Of a stretch of DNA of 64,000 bases, positions 46,534-56,086 are shown piece by piece. Numbering within the stretch: the first letter of the stretch is position 1; the number at the start of each line of letters is the position of its first letter. The notes under the pieces were generated by a model. The model saw only the letters and a program-made list of their open reading frames with translations, was not told the DNA's origin and made no database searches. The DNA comes from an uncultured Granulosicoccaceae bacterium (lineage in GTDB: Bacteria > Pseudomonadota > Gammaproteobacteria > Granulosicoccales > Granulosicoccaceae), in the NCBI GenBank assembly GCA_938041955.1, contig CALISD010000127.1, positions 1 to 64,000 on the forward strand, read 5' to 3'. A program made the translations under genes and the position numbers.

Positions 46534-48051
46534 TCAGGCTCCAAGCTTTGGAATGTTATGTTCACCGGTGGCAAAGGCAACGTTTTTGGTTTCCATGTAA
46601 AAATCGAATGACCAGTCTCCTCCATCACGCCCGATTCCCGAGTTCTTCACGCCACCAAACGGTGTAGGTAAATGACGCACGTTTTCAGAGTTCACCCAGA
46701 TCATGCCTGCCTCCATACCTTCGGTGAAGCGAAACGCACGAGTGACATCGGACGTCCATACATACCCCGCCAGGCCATACTGCACATCATTGGCTATATC
46801 CAGAGCCTGCTGTTCCCCGCTAAACTTAATTGCGGTAAGAAAGGGCCCAAAGACCTCTTCCTGCGCAATACGCATTTGATTATTCGCATTAGAGAATAAC
46901 GTTGGTCCAAAGTAGCAACCACCACCAGGCCCTTCAATCTTTTCACCACCCGTGATTAACGTTGCCCCCTCGTCTTTGCCAATTTTCACATAGGACAATA
47001 CCTTCTCTTCATGCTCCGGGTGAATTAAGGGTCCAACAACGGTTTGGGGGTCAAGCGGATGGCCCACGGGGATACGCCTGGCACGATCAGCAACCATTTC
47101 AATGAACTCATCATGAATGCTGTCTTCTACCAGCAGCCGCGATGATGAAGTGCAGCGCTCACCATTTAAAGAGTAGATCATAAAAGCTGCCGCATCCGCT
47201 GCACGCTCAAGATCAGCATCTGCAAACACCACTACCGGGTTTTTACCACCAAGTTCAAAGTGCACACGTTTTAACGTATCTGCACCCTGCTTCATAATCA
47301 TAGAGCCGGTTCGGCTTTCACCGACAAAACCAATCGCCTTAATGTCTTTGTGCTCGGTGAGTGCCTTTCCTGCCCCTTCACCAAAGCCATTCACGGTATT
47401 CCAGACACCCGCCGGCAACCCGGCTTGTGCAGATATTTCTGCCAGAATTGATGCAGTTAACGGTGAGAACTCAGCAGGCTTATGCACAACCGTACAGCCC
47501 GCCGCCAATGCCGGAGCGATCTTCCAGGTAGACAGCATAAAAGGCGTGTTCCATGGAGTAATCACGCCGACAGGTCCAATCGGCATACGCGTGGTCATAT
47601 TCATTTGTGCTGGTGTATGCATCGACTTGCCATCTCTGGCGTAAGGCGCTTTCTGTGCGAAGAAGCGAAAATTCTCCGCCCCGCGAAGGGCGGCCTTAGA
47701 CATAAACTTAAGCGCTTGCCCGGTATCCATACATTCGGTGAATGCAATTTCCTCTGCGCGCTCGACGATCTTATCAGCCATACTGATCAGGACATCACGC
47801 CGCGCCGTTCCACTCCATGATGCCCACTCTTTAAACGCGGCTTTGGATGACGCTACTGCCTTATCAATATCTTCCTTGTCACCGAGCGCTACCTGCGCCA
47901 ATGGTTTCAGATCAACCGGGCTGATCACCTCAAAGGTTTTACCCGACACGGCCGGCATAAACTCACCATTGATGAAGTTTTGCACTCCGTTTTCAGCAAA
48001 AGGCTTTAAATAGCCTTGAGCTTTTACAATGTTGGATTTCAGATCAGACAT
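46534..48051 (-). CDS. hpaE: 5-carboxymethyl-2-hydroxymuconate semialdehyde dehydrogenase
   Basis: This 505-residue NAD-dependent aldehyde dehydrogenase has the catalytic Cys in LNGERCTSSSRLL, the Glu in FELGGKNPVVVF and the NAD segment GFVGESRTGS. It would oxidise the semialdehyde formed by HpaD. The gene begins the hpaE-hpaD operon and is divergent from the MarR-type regulator hpaR. HpaE identity rests on this context and normal length. Confidence 0.92.
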   Translation of the reverse strand: MSDLKSNIVKAQGYLKPFAENGVQNFINGEFMPAVSGKTFEVISPVDLKPLAQVALGDKEDIDKAVASSKAAFKEWASWSGTARRDVLISMADKIVERAEEIAFTECMDTGQALKFMSKAALRGAENFRFFAQKAPYARDGKSMHTPAQMNMTTRMPIGPVGVITPWNTPFMLSTWKIAPALAAGCTVVHKPAEFSPLTASILAEISAQAGLPAGVWNTVNGFGEGAGKALTEHKDIKAIGFVGESRTGSMIMKQGADTLKRVHFELGGKNPVVVFADADLERAADAAAFMIYSLNGERCTSSSRLLVEDSIHDEFIEMVADRARRIPVGHPLDPQTVVGPLIHPEHEEKVLSYVKIGKDEGATLITGGEKIEGPGGGCYFGPTLFSNANNQMRIAQEEVFGPFLTAIKFSGEQQALDIANDVQYGLAGYVWTSDVTRAFRFTEGMEAGMIWVNSENVRHLPTPFGGVKNSGIGRDGGDWSFDFYMETKNVAFATGEHNIPKLGA

Positions 48052-48080
48052 ATATTTCCATCAGTTTACATTGATATATT

Positions 48081-48090
48081 TAACATGTTA
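48081..48090. promoter_or_regulatory. palindrome in the hpaE-hpaR intergenic region
   Basis: TAACATGTTA is a perfect 10-bp palindrome in the AT-rich 123-base gap between the divergent genes. It is a candidate site for the MarR-type regulator. Confidence 0.5.
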
Positions 48091-48174
48091 TGTATTATTT
48101 AGCATACTGTCAATACAGGCAAGCAGCACGCTGCGGCGTTATAATCGGCAGCAGGTAAATACAGAGATTATCAA

Positions 48175-48648
48175 TTGACTGAAGCCTTTTTTAATCCCAC
48201 ATCCCGCTCGCTACCTATGCTTTTACTACGCACACGGGAAGCGATGATGAGCCAGTTTCGGCCAATGCTGACGAGTCACGGCGTCACTGAACAGCAATGG
48301 CGTGTAATACGTGTGTTGGCAGAAGAGGAGCAACTGGAAATATCGTTACTGGCTGAACGAACCTCCATCCTCGGGCCAAGCTTGTCGCGGATTCTAAAAA
48401 ACCTTGAGAGCAAAGGTCTACTCACAAAAAAGCAGGATAAAGCAGACGGTCGTCGCCACTGGATCAAAATTAATGCAAAAGGCAGGCGGCTAATAAAGAC
48501 CATCGAACCACATAGCCGCGAAATCTATGAACACATAGAGCACGCCATCACAGCGGAGAAGTTTGAACAACTGACCAGTTTGCTGCAGGCGATTTCGAGC
48601 GACCTTATAAACCACAACAATAAAAACGACACAGATCTAAATGGTTAA
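48175..48648 (+). CDS. hpaR: MarR-family regulator of homoprotocatechuate degradation
   Basis: This 157-residue winged-helix regulator starts with TTG. Its core TEQQWRVIRVLAEEEQLEISLLAE and LSRILKNLESKGLLTKKQDKADGRRHWI are typical of HpaR. HpaR represses hpa genes and is relieved by the aromatic acid. The gene lies divergent from hpaE, so regulation through the shared gap is likely. Confidence 0.9.
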   Translation: MTEAFFNPTSRSLPMLLLRTREAMMSQFRPMLTSHGVTEQQWRVIRVLAEEEQLEISLLAERTSILGPSLSRILKNLESKGLLTKKQDKADGRRHWIKINAKGRRLIKTIEPHSREIYEHIEHAITAEKFEQLTSLLQAISSDLINHNNKNDTDLNG

Positions 48649-48695
48649 TAACAAATCAACCATCACTGGAATTCAGTAGAAATCGTACAATTCAG

Positions 48696-49247
48696 CTATT
48701 TTTTGAACGTTTTTCCGAGCAGTTTATCAACCTCTTTTAACCACGCCAGGTGCGCCTCAATACTCAAAATCCCCTTTCGCAGAGCAGCGTAGATCATGAC
48801 TTGATTGTCCGGCAGGGAGCGCAATTGCCTTGCTGAATAAAAACGCTGTTCAATTTCGAGATACGTTGCTTGCAGTATTTCGCTGTCGTGAATATTTCTC
48901 TGTAATTCCTCCCGCATAAGCGAGAGGTTAGTGCTATTCGCGTTAAGCAGCTTCACCAGTAGAAGATCTTTGTTTTTCTGCGCCTTTAAAGGGTTCTCGA
49001 GCCATAGCCTCAGTGCTTTTTGTCCACTACTACTGAGGCTATAAACCTTCTTGTCAGGCTTATCTTCCTGTTCTATCTGTTTAAATTTCACCAATCTTGC
49101 ATCTGCCAATGCACCCAGCTCTCTGTATACCTGCTGATGGCTGGCATTCCAGAAGTACCCGACGGCAGTGTCGAAGGTACGTACCAGATCATAGCCGGTG
49201 CGCGGCTCGCGATCTAACAAGGTAAGGAGAACGAATTTTAAACTCAT
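48696..49247 (-). CDS. PadR-family transcription regulator
   Basis: This 183-residue regulator has an N-terminal winged helix (MSLKFVLLTLLDREPRTGYD, QVYRELGALADARLVKF) and a long C-terminal helical dimerisation part of the Vir-type PadR group. The ATG at 49247 is chosen over 49364, since the longer form crosses the operator-like sequence and the divergent gene. It probably controls itself and the divergent membrane protein. Confidence 0.88.
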   Translation of the reverse strand: MSLKFVLLTLLDREPRTGYDLVRTFDTAVGYFWNASHQQVYRELGALADARLVKFKQIEQEDKPDKKVYSLSSSGQKALRLWLENPLKAQKNKDLLLVKLLNANSTNLSLMREELQRNIHDSEILQATYLEIEQRFYSARQLRSLPDNQVMIYAALRKGILSIEAHLAWLKEVDKLLGKTFKK

Positions 49248-49283
49248 ATGAACATTGTTGCATAATTTGTTTTTTCGCGCTAC

Positions 49284-49305
49284 TATATGCATCAAAGTGC
49301 ATATA
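49284..49305. promoter_or_regulatory. inverted repeat, probable PadR operator
   Basis: TATATGCA-tcaaag-TGCATATA is a perfect 22-bp inverted repeat in the 90-base gap between the divergent padR and membrane-protein genes. Its site and symmetry fit a PadR binding site. Confidence 0.68.
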
Positions 49306-49337
49306 ATCATCTGTTGCACTGAAAACAAGGAAGGAAC

Positions 49338-49955
49338 ATGACAACCGTAATCATTGGAATACACATAGTATTCGGCTCAATTGCCGTGCTGGGTATGCTT
49401 ACCGCACTACTAACAAAAAAGGGAGGCTTGTGGCACAGACGCGGCGGAAAAGCCTACGTATCAGGTATGGCAGTCGCGCTGATAGCTTCAGCTATAGTGT
49501 CGGTTTTGACAAAAAACCTGTTTCTATTTTTTATCGGATTATTCAGCGCTTATCTTGTCTACACCGGCTGGAGACTGGCAGTCGCAAAAGACGGGGTTCG
49601 AAGTACAACCGATAAGTGGATAGCCAACAGTATCATCATCGTTGGCATACTTATGGGGGTATACAGCATAGTCACCTACAGCACTGATAGCTCAATGGCG
49701 ATAACACTGGCCGTATTCGGTTTGTTCACCGCTTGCTTCGGGTACTTTGATTTTAGACGCGGCGATCATTGGCCTAAAGGCAAAGAACGCATCATTTTGC
49801 ATTTGGTGCGTATGGGGGGTGCCAGTATTGCGACCGTGACCGCAGTGTTTGTTGTGAACGTTCAAACCGAGCCGGCATTCATCGCATGGTTATTGCCAAC
49901 GGTTATCGGATCAGGATTGATCGGGCACTGGACAAAACGCGTAAAAAATCAGTAA
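49338..49955 (+). CDS. six-helix membrane protein of unknown function
   Basis: This 205-residue integral membrane protein has about six helices, an early conserved His (IIGIHIVFGS) and WHRRGGKAY between the first two. It resembles the loosely defined DUF2306-like heme/quinone-linked proteins, but that is not certain. An AGGAAGGA ribosome site precedes the ATG. It is divergent from padR and likely under its control. Confidence 0.65.
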   Translation: MTTVIIGIHIVFGSIAVLGMLTALLTKKGGLWHRRGGKAYVSGMAVALIASAIVSVLTKNLFLFFIGLFSAYLVYTGWRLAVAKDGVRSTTDKWIANSIIIVGILMGVYSIVTYSTDSSMAITLAVFGLFTACFGYFDFRRGDHWPKGKERIILHLVRMGGASIATVTAVFVVNVQTEPAFIAWLLPTVIGSGLIGHWTKRVKNQ

Positions 49956-49980
49956 GTATCGACGCATTACAAGCACCTAT

Positions 49981-50563
49981 CAGCTTATGCCACCCTACAT
50001 GATCGTTCGTGGTTGCGGAGTACGTTCTACGCTCTCAGGAAACCCGACGCGTCAGCGAGTGGCAAGCCGTGTACGTGCAGAACTTGTTACTTTACCAATG
50101 CAGCCAGACCATTTTGATTCGAGCCAGTAGCCACCGGTGGTTAAAGCAATAAGATCTCGGCAGCACGCCCACTCGCTCACGCGTCGGGTTTCCTTGAACT
50201 GCTCGGATGTTAAGTTGCATTCACTGACATACCGTTTCCGCTGTCATCGACGGATGCGCTTTCAGCTAATGCCGCGCCCTACATGATCGTTCGTGGTTGT
50301 AGAGTAGCGTTCTACGCTCTCTGGAAACCCGACGCGTCAGCGAGTGGCAAGCCATGTACGTATAGAAATTGCAGTTTTACCAATGCATCGAGGCCATTTT
50401 CATTCGAGCCAGCCCCACCGGTGGTTAAAGCTATAAGATCACGGCAGAACGCCCACTCGCTCACGCGCCGGGTTTCCTGAGCTGCTAGGATCTTACGTCG
50501 CGCTCACTGATATACGTTTCCGTTGTCATCGGCGGATGCGCTTTCAGCTTATGTCGCCCTACT
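49981..50563. repeat. two ~284-bp tandem units, each with a head-to-head REP-like pair
   Basis: Each unit starts near CCCTACATGATCGTTCGTGG (49993 and 50277, period 284). It has a plus-strand core (50038-50067 and 50323-50352) and a minus-strand core about 100 bases later (50167-50193 and 50451-50477). Between them lie CCACCGGTGG and short conserved words. A partial third start (CTTATGTCGCCCTACT) ends near 50563. The interval between the membrane protein and ABC ATPase genes (49956-50558) otherwise holds nothing recognisable. Confidence 0.85.
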
Positions 50564-52226
50564 GGTTAGAGAATGTATTGTCTTGCAGATTATCCAGCCA
50601 GTCGGTGCGCATTGCGGGAACCGAATTTAACAACAGTTGGGTATACTCATGGTGAGGTGGTGTCATTACTTCTGGTGTTGTCCCGTATTCCACTACCCTC
50701 CCTTTACGCATCACTGCAATGGTATCTGCCATTTTTATTATGGTAGAAATATCATGCGAGATAAAAAGATAACTCACTCCGAGCCGGTTTTGAAGATCTC
50801 GTAGCAACGCCAGTATAGATTTAGCGACCACAGTGTCCAACGCCGATGTTATCTCATCACAGATAATCAATTTTGGCTCAGCCGCCAGCGCACGCGCCAG
50901 GTTTACTCTTTGCTTTTCACCACCGGAAAGCTCTCTCGGCAATCGCTGCGCATACTCTGCGGGCAATTCAACCAAATCCAGCAATTCGGCAACCCGTTTA
51001 TCAATGGCCTGTTGAGGTAGATCGAAATAGAACGCTAACGGACGGCCGAGAATTTTAGCTATGCGATGCCTTGGGTTAAGTGCGACATCGGCCATTTGAA
51101 ATGCAAATTGAATACTTCTGAGTTGCTCCCGGTCACGCAGATTTATAGCGTCATCAAGTGGCTGCCCACTCAGTGCCACCGACCCGGTTTTTACCTGCAT
51201 TAAACCTGATATAACCCGCCCCAGTGTTGTTTTACCTGACCCTGACTCCCCTATGACGCCTATGGTGCGGGATGCGTAAGCCTCCAAACTCACATCGTGT
51301 AGTGCTAAATACTTATGCGATCTTCCATAGCCTGCAGTGACCGTTTTAACGATTAATAGCGGCAACGCGTCTAAGCCATCGCCATCGACCAGCGGTGAGC
51401 GGGACTCAGGTAACTGCTCGGGCATAACATGCGCTGCGTTAATTAATTCTTTGGTGTATTCGTGTTGTGGATTACTGATGATGTTATCAATGGAGCCGAA
51501 CTCAACCTCGCGACCCTCCTTAAGCACAAGTACCTCATCCGCTATTTGCGCCACCACCGCAAGATCGTGGCTGACATAAATGGCAGACGTATTCTTGTTG
51601 CGTATCAGCTTTTTAAACGACAGCAACACCTCTATTTGCGTTGTCACGTCGAGCGCTGTAGTCGGTTCATCGAGTATCAGTAGTCGCGGATCACACATCA
51701 TGGCCAGTGCCGCCATCAAACGCTGCAACTGCCCACCACTGACTTGGTGTGGATAGCGATCACCAATGGTTTCAGGCTCCGGCAGATCAAGCTCACGGTA
51801 AAGGGATATGGCTTTCTCATTTGCCTGTGTTTGCGTCAGTATGCCGTTGATCACTGCAGTTTCTGTGACTTGGCGGTTTAGCGTGAGTGCGCTGTTAAAC
51901 GCGGCCGCAGCACTTTGAGCAATGTACGCAATATCTTTCCCACGTATAGCACGCCTTTGCGCGTTGGATAATGTAAGCACATCAACACTACCCAGTTTCA
52001 CTTCACCAGCATTTATCACGCAGCCCGCTCTGGCAAAGCCAAGACACGCAAGTGATATCGTGGTTTTTCCAGAACCGGATTCACCAATGAGCGCGGTGAC
52101 TTTACCTGCGGCAATAGAAAAATTTATGTCGGTAACTATCGGCGTGAGCTGACGTTTTCTGTTTTGCGCAGACACACACAAGCCGTTGACCTGCAAAACT
52201 GTTTCGTTGGCGTCGCGCTCAGTCAC
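50559..52226 (-). CDS. oligopeptide/opine-type ABC transporter, fused double ATPase (second system)
   Basis: This 555-residue chain has two ABC ATPase domains. Half one has Walker A GESGSGKTT, signature VSGGQLQR and Walker B LLILDEPTTALD. Half two has Walker A GESGSGKTT, signature LSGGEKQR and Walker B LIICDEITSALD. It is the last gene of the minus-strand operon and overlaps the upstream permease by 4 bases. It is not a near copy of the first fused ATPase at 4.7 kb (for example signature and Walker B residues differ), so it is a separate transporter. Confidence 0.93.
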   Translation of the reverse strand: MTERDANETVLQVNGLCVSAQNRKRQLTPIVTDINFSIAAGKVTALIGESGSGKTTISLACLGFARAGCVINAGEVKLGSVDVLTLSNAQRRAIRGKDIAYIAQSAAAAFNSALTLNRQVTETAVINGILTQTQANEKAISLYRELDLPEPETIGDRYPHQVSGGQLQRLMAALAMMCDPRLLILDEPTTALDVTTQIEVLLSFKKLIRNKNTSAIYVSHDLAVVAQIADEVLVLKEGREVEFGSIDNIISNPQHEYTKELINAAHVMPEQLPESRSPLVDGDGLDALPLLIVKTVTAGYGRSHKYLALHDVSLEAYASRTIGVIGESGSGKTTLGRVISGLMQVKTGSVALSGQPLDDAINLRDREQLRSIQFAFQMADVALNPRHRIAKILGRPLAFYFDLPQQAIDKRVAELLDLVELPAEYAQRLPRELSGGEKQRVNLARALAAEPKLIICDEITSALDTVVAKSILALLRDLQNRLGVSYLFISHDISTIIKMADTIAVMRKGRVVEYGTTPEVMTPPHHEYTQLLLNSVPAMRTDWLDNLQDNTFSNQ

Positions 52227-53101
52227 AGTTCGTCCGGAAGTGCTGCGTCAGTGGTTTTTAGAAACCAGTCAACCAGTAAGTTAACCGACAGAGTGACGAT
52301 CGCGATGCAGACTGCAGGGTAAAGAGGCGTGTAGGTTTCATACAACAAGCCCTGCATATTCTCCTTTACCATCACCCCAAGATCTGCCTGCGGCGCCTGT
52401 ACCCCAAGGCCTAAAAAGCTAAGCGCTGAGATAAATAAAATCGCGTATGTGAAACGAATGCCGAATTCAGCGGCCAGAGGTGCCAGCGCATTAGGCAACA
52501 TCTCGTGCCAGATAATCCAGCCCATCTTCTCGCCCCTGACGCGGGCAGCTTCTATGTAGTCTTGCACTACAATGTCCATACCCAGTGCTCGAGCCACACG
52601 GTATACACGCGTTGCATCTATTAACGCGATGGTGACAATAAGTACGGTTATCGACGAACCGAGTGACGAGATAACGATCAACGCCACCATGATGGCAGGA
52701 AAAGAGATCAGTGCATCGACGCTGCGACTTAGCACAGAGTCAACCCAACCGCGTTTGACAGCGGCAAAGAAACCAAGACTGCAGCCGAGGATGAAAGCGA
52801 CAATGGCAATAGCAAATGCCACGCTCAATGTCACTCGCGCGCCAAACAATAGCCGCGACAATACATCACGCCCCAGAAAATCACTGCCGAGCAACATGGT
52901 GTCATCGGGCAGGGAAAAGCTCTCATCGGTTAAAATGGCAGCCTCCGGATGAGGTGCTAATAACGGTGCGAACAACACGACGATTAAAACACCCGTCAGC
53001 ACCAGCAAGCACAAAATTGGCGTTAGTGTCAGTTGCGATAACAAGTACTTAAACCCACTGGCGGGCAAAGCATTATCGACTTTAGGGACCGCTGTTTTCA
53101 C
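52223..53101 (-). CDS. ABC transporter permease, DppC-like (second system)
   Basis: This 292-residue inner-membrane permease has FLGRDVLSRLLFGARVTLSVA and the EAA-type loop EAARVRGEKMGWIIWHEMLPNALAP. About six helices are visible. It overlaps the ATPase gene by 4 bases and the DppB-like permease gene by 4 bases. Confidence 0.92.
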   Translation of the reverse strand: MKTAVPKVDNALPASGFKYLLSQLTLTPILCLLVLTGVLIVVLFAPLLAPHPEAAILTDESFSLPDDTMLLGSDFLGRDVLSRLLFGARVTLSVAFAIAIVAFILGCSLGFFAAVKRGWVDSVLSRSVDALISFPAIMVALIVISSLGSSITVLIVTIALIDATRVYRVARALGMDIVVQDYIEAARVRGEKMGWIIWHEMLPNALAPLAAEFGIRFTYAILFISALSFLGLGVQAPQADLGVMVKENMQGLLYETYTPLYPAVCIAIVTLSVNLLVDWFLKTTDAALPDEL

Positions 53102-54051
53102 TTGGGGTACCTCAAGCGCGGATTAGAGACGATGGCAACGATATCGGCGAGTAAATTCAACAACACATAGACCGCACAAAAAATAATCGCACATACCTGC
53201 ACCACCGGGATGTCTCTGGTGGTCACAGATTCCACCATGAGCCGCCCTAGCCCGGATATATTAAATAGTGTTTCAACCACCACAATCCCCGAAATAAGGT
53301 AAGCCAGGTTAAGAGCCACTACATTAGCGATAGGTGCGAGAGCGTTGGGTAGCGCATGGACCAACAACAGGCGCCAGCGCGGCACGCCTTTTAAGATCGC
53401 CATTTCCGTAGCCGGTGAACTCAACACATTAATCACTGCGGTTCGCGTCATTCGAACCATATGCGCCAGCACGGTAAAGACCAACACGGTGACAGGCAAA
53501 ACCAGCATACGCGCCACCGTAAAAAAATCTTGACCTGGACGCAGGTTAGCAATCGCTGGCAACCACCCGAGCTTTACTGCAAAGACCATCACCAATACAA
53601 TTGCGATCAGAAAATCAGGCAACGATATCAGACTAAGACTTACCGCAGATATCGCTCTGTCCGTCATACTGTTCGGTTTTATGGCTGACAACAGCCCTAA
53701 AAGAATCGCTAGCGGTACTGCGATCAGGGCGGTAGCGCTCGCCAACATCACCGTATTCGAGATACGTTCACCCAGTAACTGGCCGATATCCGCACCACTG
53801 ACCATTGACGTACCGAGATTGCCGGAAAGCAGGTTACCGAGCCAACGAAAGTAACGAACCGGCGCCGGGTCATGCAACCCCAGTCGGATTCGAACGTTTT
53901 CCAGTAACTCGGGGGTCGCACCCTGCCCCAGAATGGCTTGCGCTACATCACCCGGTAGAATTTCTGTACCAATAAATATCAGTGCCGACACGACAAACAA
54001 AATAGCGACGCCCAACAGTAACCGCTGAACAATCAGTCGCAGTAATGTCAT
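53098..54051 (-). CDS. ABC transporter permease, DppB-like (second system)
   Basis: This 317-residue inner-membrane permease has IVQRLLLGVAILFVVSALIF, LPGDVAQAIL and LGLHDPAPVRYFRWLGNLLSG. The coupling loop reads ILKGVPRWRLLLVHALPNALAP. It forms the channel with the DppC-like partner downstream. Confidence 0.92.
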   Translation of the reverse strand: MTLLRLIVQRLLLGVAILFVVSALIFIGTEILPGDVAQAILGQGATPELLENVRIRLGLHDPAPVRYFRWLGNLLSGNLGTSMVSGADIGQLLGERISNTVMLASATALIAVPLAILLGLLSAIKPNSMTDRAISAVSLSLISLPDFLIAIVLVMVFAVKLGWLPAIANLRPGQDFFTVARMLVLPVTVLVFTVLAHMVRMTRTAVINVLSSPATEMAILKGVPRWRLLLVHALPNALAPIANVVALNLAYLISGIVVVETLFNISGLGRLMVESVTTRDIPVVQVCAIIFCAVYVLLNLLADIVAIVSNPRLRYPK

Positions 54052-54074
54052 TGAAGTGTTGGGTCTTTGAGTTT

Positions 54075-54102
54075 GTTATCAGGCAATGGTTATCAGGCAA
54101 TG
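54075..54102. repeat. 14-bp direct duplication
   Basis: GTTATCAGGCAATG occurs twice in immediate succession between the permease and binding protein genes. It lies in the 212-base spacer of the operon and may be a simple slippage duplication. Confidence 0.75.
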
Positions 54103-54263
54103 GATTGTGTGATGGGGTTGCGACGGGTTAAAGCAATGAAGGTATCTGTTGTGACCCACAGACGAACTACAACGACAGGCGATCTCTTTTGAGACCGCCC
54201 GTCTTCATCAGGCATAGTCATCATTCAACTTTGCCATGCGCTGTTTCAATCATAAAATGAATA

Positions 54264-55853
54264 CTATGACTCTATCCATACGGTTCTGGCAAACTGATAA
54301 AAGCCCAATGGCCCGGAAGGATGCGAGCTGATGCCATGTACATTTTTGGCTTTGGCATCGAGTATGTCGCGGAAGGCCAAAGTCACATGACCACCGTCGT
54401 CCTGCAGGATTTGCTGCATTTCGCAATACATGCCTTTGCGCTTATCAAAGTCTACGGTCGAGCGCGCTTCCAGCAACAGTGAATCAAATTTCTTATCCGA
54501 AAATTTGGTTTCATTCCAGTCACTGTCGCCTTTGAAAGCAATAGAAAACATCAGATCAGGTACCGGTCGCATATCCCAACCGGACACCACCATTGGCTTT
54601 TGTATCCATACTGCAGACCAGTAGGTATCTGCTGGTGGCTGGATTAAATTCAAGTTAATTCCTGCAGCCGCTGCTGATTGCTGAACCACCTGACATGCCG
54701 CCAGAGAACCTGCCCCAGGTACATCAGAGGCGTAGAGATCAATCGGGGTATTTTCCAGTCCGGCTTTCTTTATATGAAAGCGCGCTTTGTCAGGGTCATA
54801 CATACGTTGTTCAATATCGCCACAGAAGTACGGATCAGTAGGTGATATGGGATGGTCATTACCGATTGAACCGTAGCCCTTAAAAACGTTCTTGACGATT
54901 TGCTCACGGTTAACCGCATACTTCATCGCTTCACGGAAGTCTGCGTTGTTGGTGGGTTCACGATCGAGCATCATGGCCAGGTTGACGAACGCACCACTCG
55001 GGCTGCGAATCAGATCTACCTTCTTATTGCGTTCAATCAGGCTGACTGCTTTGGGATCAAGTTCGAGCATGACATTGATATCGCCTGACAACAGCGCATT
55101 AACACGGGCGGTGATGTCGCCAATGCCAACCACTTCAATCTCATCAACCCATGGCCCGTCAGAACCCCAGTAATTATCATTGCGTTCGAAAATGTAGCGA
55201 GTTCCTGCAATCCACTCTTTGACTTTGAAAGGACCAGTACCGATGGTGGTGTTAACAAAATCCTCGTAACCATTCTGCGAGATCTGCACACGAGTATCTG
55301 ACAATACAATCGGAAAATCTGCGTTAGGCGCACTTAGCTTAAACTTAACCACGTGATCACCGTCTTTAGACATCTCTGCAATTTGACTCATATACCCTTT
55401 TGCAGGTGACTCAGATCCTTCAGCCATGTGGCGACCGCAGGAATAAATAACATCATCTGCAGTAAACGGCTTGCCATCGTGCCAAAGCACATCTTTACGC
55501 AAGCTGAAAACCCACTCACTTGCGTCAGCGCCGACTTCCCAGGACTCAGCAAGCCACGGTATCGGCTGCAGATCAGGGCCGCGATTGACAAGACTGTCGT
55601 AGACAGTGAATCCCATCATAATGTTGGCAGTGGAGAAGTAACTCGTCGGATCAAGTGAATCTTTGGCCTGCATGGCCTCCACGCCGACGGTGATTTTTCC
55701 GCCCTTTTGCGGCTCTTTTGCGTACGCCGGGCTACTCAGCAGAGAGGTTGCGGTAGCCGCTGAAGCACCCAGGGCCGCCATGCGAAACATAAATTCGCGC
55801 CGCGAAATCTGGCGCGAATGCAGTGCGTTAATGAGATCTTTTTCTGTAGCCAT
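54264..55853 (-). CDS. ABC transporter binding protein, SBP family 5, with a Tat-type signal
   Basis: This 529-residue extracytoplasmic binding protein of the DppA/OppA family has a twin-arginine type leader (SRREFMFRMAALGASAATA) ending near AYA-KEP. The core includes LDPTSYFSTANIMMGF, LAESWEVGADASEWVFSLRK and WHDGKPFTADDVIYS. Start 55853 follows an AAGGAA site. It heads the second transporter operon after a 212-base spacer. The Tat route suggests folding before export; ligand unknown. Confidence 0.92.
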   Translation of the reverse strand: MATEKDLINALHSRQISRREFMFRMAALGASAATATSLLSSPAYAKEPQKGGKITVGVEAMQAKDSLDPTSYFSTANIMMGFTVYDSLVNRGPDLQPIPWLAESWEVGADASEWVFSLRKDVLWHDGKPFTADDVIYSCGRHMAEGSESPAKGYMSQIAEMSKDGDHVVKFKLSAPNADFPIVLSDTRVQISQNGYEDFVNTTIGTGPFKVKEWIAGTRYIFERNDNYWGSDGPWVDEIEVVGIGDITARVNALLSGDINVMLELDPKAVSLIERNKKVDLIRSPSGAFVNLAMMLDREPTNNADFREAMKYAVNREQIVKNVFKGYGSIGNDHPISPTDPYFCGDIEQRMYDPDKARFHIKKAGLENTPIDLYASDVPGAGSLAACQVVQQSAAAAGINLNLIQPPADTYWSAVWIQKPMVVSGWDMRPVPDLMFSIAFKGDSDWNETKFSDKKFDSLLLEARSTVDFDKRKGMYCEMQQILQDDGGHVTLAFRDILDAKAKNVHGISSHPSGPLGFYQFARTVWIES

Positions 55854-56086
55854 TGACGGATTCCTTATTGGAGACAAACTGCTGCCGAGTTGATAAGCGT
55901 TAGTCACAATTATCTATACGTTGGAAACCATTCTGTGACAGTCCTAGTGTCAAATCAAGGAGATCTGCCCGTAGACTTACCGAATTTACAGTAAAAACAC
56001 TGGTAAATGCCCCGTTCTACGCGCTACGATAATTCGCAAACCGGCTGACTCAGCCAGCCATCACCAATTATCAGGCGTCTACGGAA

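Noticed and set aside
47482-47820. His/Arg-rich frame opposite hpaE
   Set aside because: It is antisense to a complete aldehyde dehydrogenase with all motifs.
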